Shown here: positions 57,173 through 64,000 of the stretch, in pieces
How positions within the stretch are numbered: position 1 is the first letter of the stretch
How the letters are laid out: each line of letters begins with the position of its first letter
Source of the DNA: Athene noctua
Taxonomy: Eukaryota > Chordata > Aves > Strigiformes > Strigidae
NCBI RefSeq assembly: GCF_965140245.1
Contig: NC_134038.1
Span: 4,669,353 to 4,733,352, forward strand
Length of the DNA: 64,000 nucleotides
Reading direction: 5' to 3'
Position numbers and translations under genes: made by a program
Notes under the pieces: model-generated
Databases searched by the model: none
What the model was told of the DNA's origin: nothing
The model's input: the letters and a program-made list of their open reading frames with translations, nothing else

Positions 57173-58805
57173 AATCTGGCAGCACGGCGTCTCTCTAGAA
57201 CAGGTCAGCAGAGGGAGCTGACGGTCTGAGCCCTTCCAGCAGCTTATGTCTCTGCGTGTTTCAGCTTTTAAGGCTCAGTCTAAATATAAAACAATATCTA
57301 TTGTTTCTCCCAGCTGCATGTCTGAGAGTTTCAGAGGAATACAATCAAATAGCCAATTAAGGCAATGCACTCAAAAGGAAGAATACTGGTACATAAGATA
57401 ATGTTTTATTCTGAACAAAGGCAGATTTCAGGGCTTGTCCTAAAACAACAGCCAAGAGAATGAGACAAGCAAGAGAACAAAAATCCCAATTCAGACACCT
57501 CGACAAGGTCAACACCTTGACCTTGGCATATTTTTAGGCAGTTGTTCTCACTTGTATTATCAGAACATGAAAGATTCTGTCCTGAATATCATATACTACT
57601 GGGGTCTGCAGGAGCATAGCTTGATTTTTGCTGGAAACCCCCTTTAAGCTTCAGAGACATCATCTAAGATCTCTGTGACTCAGTTTCTCCACTCCTCTAC
57701 ACTATATCCATCTTTAGTATAGTTGCATCAGGACAAGGAGCATGTCTTCCCGTGGTGGTTAGAGAAAGCCCCAGCTAATGTGACCCAGACTGACCCAGAC
57801 TTTACCACTATACATGAACTTTGTCAGGAGCCGAACCTGGAGGAATTAATCATGTGCAACTGCCTGAAAAAGCTCTGTTTCTGGAGTCTTTCCGCAGATC
57901 CTTGGGCATGTTTCCCTTGGATCTTTTCTGCACTGTAAAAGGACTTTGCCTCAGCATGGAGGAAGCCAGGAGCAGGGGGGATATTGCCCGAGAGGAGGTG
58001 ATGTTGGTAAGGTCTGCCGTGAGATCCAGGGCATGGGAAGTCTGTCTACAAGCCATGAGTTCAACCTTGTGTCCCTAACCTGGGCCCTGAAGCCACGAGC
58101 TGAATTGGATCCCTGGGAAGCCAACTGCATCAGAACACCCCAGGGCCTGATGCCTTCCAGCCCTCCGGAAACTTCAGGGGAAAAAAAAATCTGGTTTTGG
58201 TCTGATTTGGACCCAAACCAGCTCATAAAATAAAAATTACAACCCACACTTGATGACATTTCCCGCTAAGCATAAAGCCAGCGAGCTCTCACTCCCCCCA
58301 TCACCCCTGGTTTTGGCATCCTCCAGAGCCCACGTGCTTTGGCCGAGTTTCGTTTGATCTGCAGCGCAAAGGAGCCTCGCGTCTCATTTCTGGCAGCTGG
58401 ATTGCACCACCGGGTAATTCTGTGGCTAAACTGTTTAAATAATGTTAATGGCTTTACAAATTCACTTTCAAAACAGCCTGAAGTGTAAAGCCAGCGCAGC
58501 TGAAGCAGCATGCTGGGGCTTAGGCATGTTTAGATAAGAGTGGGTGCAGAGTAAGCTTTCAGAGTGCTCCACACGAGCTACTCAAAAGCTGGGAACCAGA
58601 GACTTCTGCCTCTTAACTACATCTCTTGCCCTGCGATGGTGTAGATGTTTGCTACAGCAGGGCAGGGATTGAAAGCCAGCACAGCTAGAGGTTTTGAGGG
58701 ATTAGTATTTTTATTTTTCTTGGCAGCCAGCTCCCTCTGTGGCAGGTGCTGTTGGAGAAAACAACAGCAGATCCACGGGTATTCTCAGGTTTTCAAAAGA
58801 GCAAT
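57173..58805. other. Intergenic DNA, no gene recognised
   Basis: No coding region recognised. 58280-58520 has more CpG than its surroundings plus an AT-rich core, and may be a conserved non-coding element. Confidence 0.45.
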
Positions 58806-58978
58806 ACAGAATCACAGAATCATCTAGGTTGGAAAAGACCTTGAAGATCATCGAGTCCAACCCTTAACCTAACACTGACAGTTCTCAACTCCACTAGATC
58901 CCTCGGCTCTGGGTCAACCGGACTCCTAAACCCCTCCAGGGATGGAGACTTCACCACTGCCCTGGGCAGCCCATGCCA
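58806..58978 (-). mobile_element. CR1 LINE 3' end, minus strand
   Basis: ACAGAATCACAGAATCATC and AGGTTGGAAAAGACCTTGAA, then CATCGAGTCCAACCC, then CTGGGCAGCCCATGCC: inverted CR1 3' UTR of a subfamily different from that at 8574/12536/35138. 5' truncated after about 170 bp, next to an A/T-rich stretch (58979-59021). Confidence 0.92.
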
Positions 58979-61900
58979 TAAAATTTAAATACATAAAATT
59001 AAAAATAAAAAATTAAAATCAAAGGCTTAGCTGAGGGTGCTGAACATATGACAAAAGGTCAAGCTTTAACACAGGGCAAATCTAGCTTGCACCCACCTAC
59101 TCAAAGCAAAAATTGCAGTTGTCTGGTGCGGTGTCATGCTCTTAGATTTTAGTCAGGATGTGCCCTGGCTTCTCAGCCACTAAGGAGGATGTTAATAAAC
59201 ACAATGTGGCTTGCTGGAGGGAAGACTCAGCCATATGAACCTGGGGAGAGTACAAGCCACAGGGATGCAAGTCCAGAAGGGAGAGGCAGAAACATGGCAA
59301 TGTGGGCAGCAACCACATTTCCACATCCAGACCTTGTCTGAATTCAGAACAGAAAGCTATCAGGGAATACCAGAGCTCTCTGTGCTGGTGTGTATTTGCA
59401 CACCTACCCCTCGCTGGTGCCTGCGCAGGTTTTGTGCCCACCACACAGGCCATGCTGTGATCGTGGTAGTCATAACAGCATCACACAGGATTATCTGTGC
59501 CTCTTAGCAGCCCAGATTTCACAAGGGTCACCCACTGCATTCATGTAATCACAGCTGTACTCAGTAATCTCTCTTGGCCAAATAAATACAGGTTAGGGAT
59601 ATGTTTGTGCTTTGATTTACATCAGGATAAATCAGCTGTTCTGCCCCAGTGGTCAGCTGTCTACCAGCAAAGTAAAAGTGATCTAAGGTCAGCACAGGCC
59701 TTTGGAGGGACTGCAGGAAAGATTTAATGTGTGACAGCATGGCTCAAGCTCACAGTTAGGAAACCAGACAAATTCAATAGAAAAATTAAGAGCATGTTTT
59801 TACAAAACCACTAAAACAAATCAGTGCAGGAAGGGGTGGATGTGCCAGTTCTTGAAGCCTTCAGATTAAAACCAAAGATTTTTCTAGCCAAACACAATTT
59901 ATGGCAAGTGAGGTGCTCTCTGAAACATCCTTCACTATAAACCATGAATGTAGTGTAATATCTGGGTTTCTTACCAAGCAGGAAAGAGAGGTTTGCAGCC
60001 AGTCTGCAGCCATCCCCACACTGATCCTGACACCAACTAAGAGGAAACTCAGCCATGACCAGATAAGACCCAAAGCCCTAACACAGTCCACATTCCCAAA
60101 ACCACGTTCATCACACCCCTCAAAGCTGTGTCCCAACATGAACCAGCAACTGCTGGTTCTCTCCGGATCCAACTCTTTGGTCATGCAGTGACCCTGCCCA
60201 GAGGATCCACACCGCTCCCAAGTGCAAACCACTGGGCTCCAAACACGCTCTGCACAGAGCTGATGGTGGCACAGACCTTGCATGGTCCCAGGGCTGGGTC
60301 TGGTGGGGCAGCCTCATGCCCAGAGCTGGGTTTAGGCACTGTGTGAGGCATGGTCCACCCTGCCACATCACTTCCATGTCACACAATTCTGGCACAACTT
60401 GTATTGCACTCAGTGGGGACTACCAAGAGTCACTGCTCTCTCATGAGTTTCTGCCCTCCCACTGGTGTTTTTTTCCAGTCAGCTGTACCCAGGAGCAGAA
60501 TGCTAATATATGCCATTCCATCAAGCTGTCCCACATCCCCTTGCCTCCAATTGCAATCCCACAGGTTCTGTGAAAAAGGAGCTATGTCCAGGAAGATAGG
60601 AACAAGTCTTTCAAAAAGGGAAATTTGGGGGAAATCACTTTACCAGACCAGTAGATGTTTCTCAAACATATTGTTCAATCTGTTCACATCTGGAGTTAAT
60701 ACAGATGGTGAATAAGAGCATCCAGAGACTTACATGTGATGGCTGAACACTGGTCATTTACAGGATCCTTTTTCTTAATAGTTCCTCCCGAAATTGTTTT
60801 GGACAATTTATTGAGCAAAAGCCTGAGGCTGCTGAAGTCAGGAGAAGGTCTGCCAATGACTCTGAAGGTTTGCAGGCTGGTTTTAGCCTTGATAGGATGA
60901 AAGAGATCAAACAGGAAAGAGGGTTTGGGAAGAGATGCAATCTCTGGCCCTCACAGAAGAAAAAACAGTCATTTGTTACAGCGGTGGTTGTGGGGACCCT
61001 GCAGTAAACATGGGCCATTGAAGGATTCAGTGCAGTGAGGTCAGGGCTGGCCAAGCTGGGATCTCAGAGACAATGGAAGGGTAAAGGACAGGATGGAAAT
61101 AAAAGGCGTAAAGACAGGCTGTGTTCACTCCTAATGCTGTCTCACATGGCAGCTTCCTCCTGGCCCTGCAGTGACCTGGCATATGTCCACCCCTCGGTGA
61201 TGGACGTACCACAACATGCTGCCTGGGATGGTCCTGGCCCATAACCCCCAGGTTATGAATCCAGTCTCATCTCCCAAGATGAAGACTGGACAACCTGTCT
61301 CCCTGGCATTGCAACCTGTTTGTCATTCACCTCAGCCGGGCTGGGGTGAGGTCCCACAGCATGTCAAAGTCCAAAGTCACCCTGTTCAAAACAACAGCAG
61401 AGAAGGCAGCCCAGGGAGGATGCCCAAAGGAGCAGGACCATGCTCACGGAAGCTGGACACAGCCTGGCAGCCTTCCTTCAGCACTCCCCGGGAGCAGGCA
61501 GGGCTATGATCCCACCCAAGGTGAGGTGCAAGGGGCTTTGCCCTTCCCACACCCTCAGTCCCCATCTCCTCGTGGCCTCTCCCAGGCTGCAGGAGGTCAA
61601 GGGCACCTCGCGCTGCTCCAGGATGGCTGCGGCTCCTCCCAGCTCAACCTTTCTGGCAAGAGTGCTCTGCAGTCCTTCTCCAGCTCGCTGCCCTGCCGTG
61701 ACTCATGGCTCCTCTCCTGTCCTTCCTTATATGGGAATTTTGCATTTCCTCACATTTCCTGCACCAGGAAAGCCAACGCCAAAGAGCGCCTTTCTATATG
61801 CTCTGCCACCGGCCCCATTTGTTCCCCCAGCCCTCTGCCCAGGAGTGCATCACAGACCCTCCATGCCCCATAGTGGTCTCCACTCGACAAGAGTTCCTCC

Positions 61901-63326
61901 ATGCTCCCATCCCGTGCCATCCCCCACCACCTGAGACATCGCAGATGCCACCCACATCCACAGGCACATGTGTCTTCCCTATGCAACAACATCCAGGCAT
62001 TCCCGTGTCCCCAAATGATGGCACATGTGCAGCAGAGTGGATTGGCCAGGCAATGCAACCCTGCTGACCACAGCATGAGCAAGGGGATATGGTGTAGCAA
62101 CCTCTCTCAACATGGGCATTCACTCTTGAGTGCTGAGAAACTTGCCAGAACACTTTCCCTTTGAGTTCTCCAACCCATTGTCATGTTTAGTTCCAGGTAA
62201 CGAAAAGACTGAAAAGTTAGAGCAGGGAGGAACATAGGGAGACATGGACAGGCGCCCATTTCCTTACGAAACCAGGCTAAAAATAGGGCAAGATTGGCCC
62301 TTGAGAAGGCACCCAGTCTATCCCTTTGTGCCGAGGTGGGAACGCTTCTACGAAAGCATTTGCGACAGAAACTATTTTTAGGCCCCTCAAGCTCCTCCCT
62401 AAGCAAGTTGCTTGTGTTTGTCCCCACCACCGTGCTCCCTCGTGTCAGGGGCAGGACACAGGGTTGCCCATCTCTTCCCACCAGCGATCCTTCTCTTCGC
62501 AGCAGCCATTTATGGCTGCAGAGGCTTTCACAGTGCACTTGCATCCACAAGGCCCATGGACATGGTGTGTCCTCACCCTCCGCTTTCTGCTCCCAGTTTC
62601 AAACATGTCTCAGACCCACAGGCACTAACAGCCAGGGATTCAAGTTCTTGCTCCCAGTCAGCATAAGCCACTGATGTAACGATCCCCTCAAAATAAAATG
62701 GAGTAAAAATTGTATGTACTCTGCCTATTTCTTTGTGGCTAATTTCTGCCTCTTGACTTCATGGATAATTTTTTAATTTCCATCTATTTTCCTGGGAGAT
62801 GTTTTCCTACTGTGAACGCCATCTGCTCGATTCTCCTGCCCCTCCTCAGCACCAGATACACCCAGATTTACCCAGTGTCTTTGTGCTGCTAAACATGAAA
62901 TGGACCCAGCAGTCATATCAGGATAAGGTGGACCAAACCTGATGATTCTTCAACCATCTCAAACACACATCCTCAAAGGGGGCCACATGCTCAGAAATAC
63001 CACCCTCGCTCTTTTCAAAAGCCTTCTCTCATCCAGCCCCTGCCTGGGCAGTGGTGTCTGAGGAGATCTGCCTCTCAGCTCACCCTCCTGCTTTGAGTTG
63101 GAAGGTTTGCCTTTCCCCACCTTCCTTCTTTCTTTCCATTCTGCTCCTATGGATCAGCCATCCCCTGTGGCTGTTTAATCCTAACATGTTCGTTATTATC
63201 TAGTTGCAGCAAAATCAGAATTTTGGGTTTTATGTTGGGAGCTGAGGGTCTCCCTGTTTGAAAAAAAAAAACAAAAAAACACCCCAAAACCAAAAGGCTG
63301 AGGATTTATTTAGGAAGTTAAAAATT
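58979..63326. other. Intergenic DNA, no gene recognised
   Basis: Starts with an A/T-only stretch to about 59021. Otherwise unique sequence; open frames of up to 175 codons at 61346-61934 lie in C-rich DNA and resemble no known protein. Confidence 0.5.
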
Positions 63327-63406
63327 AATAGAATAGAATAGAATAGAATAGAATAGAATAGAATAGAATAGAATAGAATAGAATAGAATAGAATAGAATA
63401 GAATAG
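63327..63406 (+). repeat. (AATAG)16 pentanucleotide microsatellite
   Basis: Sixteen perfect AATAG units over 80 bp, no interruption. Perfect pentamer arrays of this length are usually young and length-variable. Confidence 0.97.
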
Positions 63407-64000
63407 CATCTGAGAAAGGAGTGCAGTAGCTAGCTCTCAGAGTCATTAAACTATGTGGTTTTTACTGCCTATGTCCTTGATGGGAAGATTTTGATCTGTA
63501 ATGACAATCTGCCTTCTCAGCAGCCCTTTCTTGTCCAGCAGTTTCCAGACAAGAGTATGTCAGTCCTGACTAGGGCAGCCAGCTTGAAAATGCTCCTTTT
63601 GCAGCCAGGGGAAACTGTGACACAGCTCATGTGGCAAAAAGGGAATGGCAGTATCAGGAAGGTGATTCCCAGTAAAAACCTTCTTTCTGGCAAGAAGAGC
63701 ACAGAAAAGAAAACTCTCCTGGGACAGAAATGCCTGTGGAGGAGAGACAAGATGATGCAGAGCTTTAGACACCCCAGCTCTCTCCAAACGGCTGATTCTT
63801 CAAAATATAAAAATAAAACAAGGGACAAACAAGTGTGGGGTAGGACTGAGATGGACAGAAATTCGGGAAGAAGAAAAAGGAACAGTCTTTTCCAAACAGA
63901 TTGAACAGAAGACCACCCAGCAAGTGGGCACACAAGACCAGGAGGACAGGGAATCACTGCTCCCCATTCCTTTCCTCCCACCTGATGACAGGCACAACAC
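63407..64000. other. Intergenic DNA at the window edge
   Basis: A 149-codon open frame at 63455-63904 (+) and one of 154 codons on the other strand overlap; neither resembles a known family. No gene can be supported. Confidence 0.45.

Noticed and set aside
61346..61934. Overlapping 164- and 175-codon open frames on the + strand
   Set aside because: C-rich DNA with few stop codons in several frames at once; no recognised protein and no splice sites supporting an exon.
63455..63981. Open frames of about 150 codons on both strands at the window edge
   Set aside because: Neither shows family resemblance. They mirror each other and one may simply be a by-product of AG-rich sequence.
17886..64000. 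Search for the next coding gene downstream of PTP4A3 (for example a HEAT-repeat MROH5-type gene, which follows PTP4A3 in human)
   Set aside because: No exon-like sequence with family resemblance was found on either strand. Short exons could have been missed by eye, so absence is not proven.
1..64000. CRISPR arrays, bacterial operons, tRNA or rRNA genes
   Set aside because: No regularly spaced direct repeats, ribosome-binding-site gene clusters or recognisable tRNA/rRNA sequence were seen; the window is vertebrate nuclear DNA.

Overview
This is vertebrate nuclear DNA, most likely from a neognath bird. The main clue is the repeat content: nearly all recognisable interspersed repeats are CR1 LINE fragments whose 3' ends finish in short ATTCTGTG-type repeats. 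No Alu, B1 or tRNA-derived SINE was seen. Genes have introns, and there is no sign of bacterial gene organisation.

The only gene I can support is PTP4A3 (PRL-3, protein tyrosine phosphatase 4A3) on the + strand. It has five coding exons: 5541-5645, 7329-7421, 11583-11713, 12366-12440 and 13094-13211. Together they give 522 nt and a 173-residue protein with the WPFDD general-acid loop, the HCVAGLGR active-site loop, a basic tail and a CCIM prenylation box. All splice sites are GT-AG and every phase joins correctly. Upstream lies a CpG-rich block (about 4842-5240) that probably holds the untranslated 5' end; it contains four short upstream reading frames and then a leader of about 380 nt without any ATG. 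Downstream, candidate poly(A) signals at 14311, 14424 and 17863 suggest a short 3' UTR of about 1.1 kb and a long one of about 4.7 kb.

Layout: 1-4841 is upstream or intronic DNA without a recognisable gene. 4842-13211 is the PTP4A3 leader and coding exons; intron 2 holds an AT-rich degenerate repeat and two CR1 copies head to head, and intron 4 holds another CR1. 13212-17885 is probable 3' UTR. 17886-64000 is about 46 kb without a supported coding gene: CR1 fragments of different ages, a larger but dead CR1 piece at about 53960-56420 that spans the ORF1/ORF2 boundary, an LTR-like stretch near 47.5-48.1 kb, two perfect microsatellites (ATAG x12, AATAG x16), and several AT-rich blocks that look like candidate conserved non-coding elements.

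The observations most worth checking are (1) the upstream reading frames in front of PTP4A3, because the PRL family is reported to be translationally controlled through an upstream ORF; (2) a TATA box in intron 1 followed by an ATG in frame with exon 2, which would add a hydrophobic, membrane-helix-like N-terminus to the phosphatase; and (3) an intron-4 reading frame, starting just beside a CR1 insertion, that runs in frame into the CAAX-bearing last exon. None of these can be proven from sequence alone.
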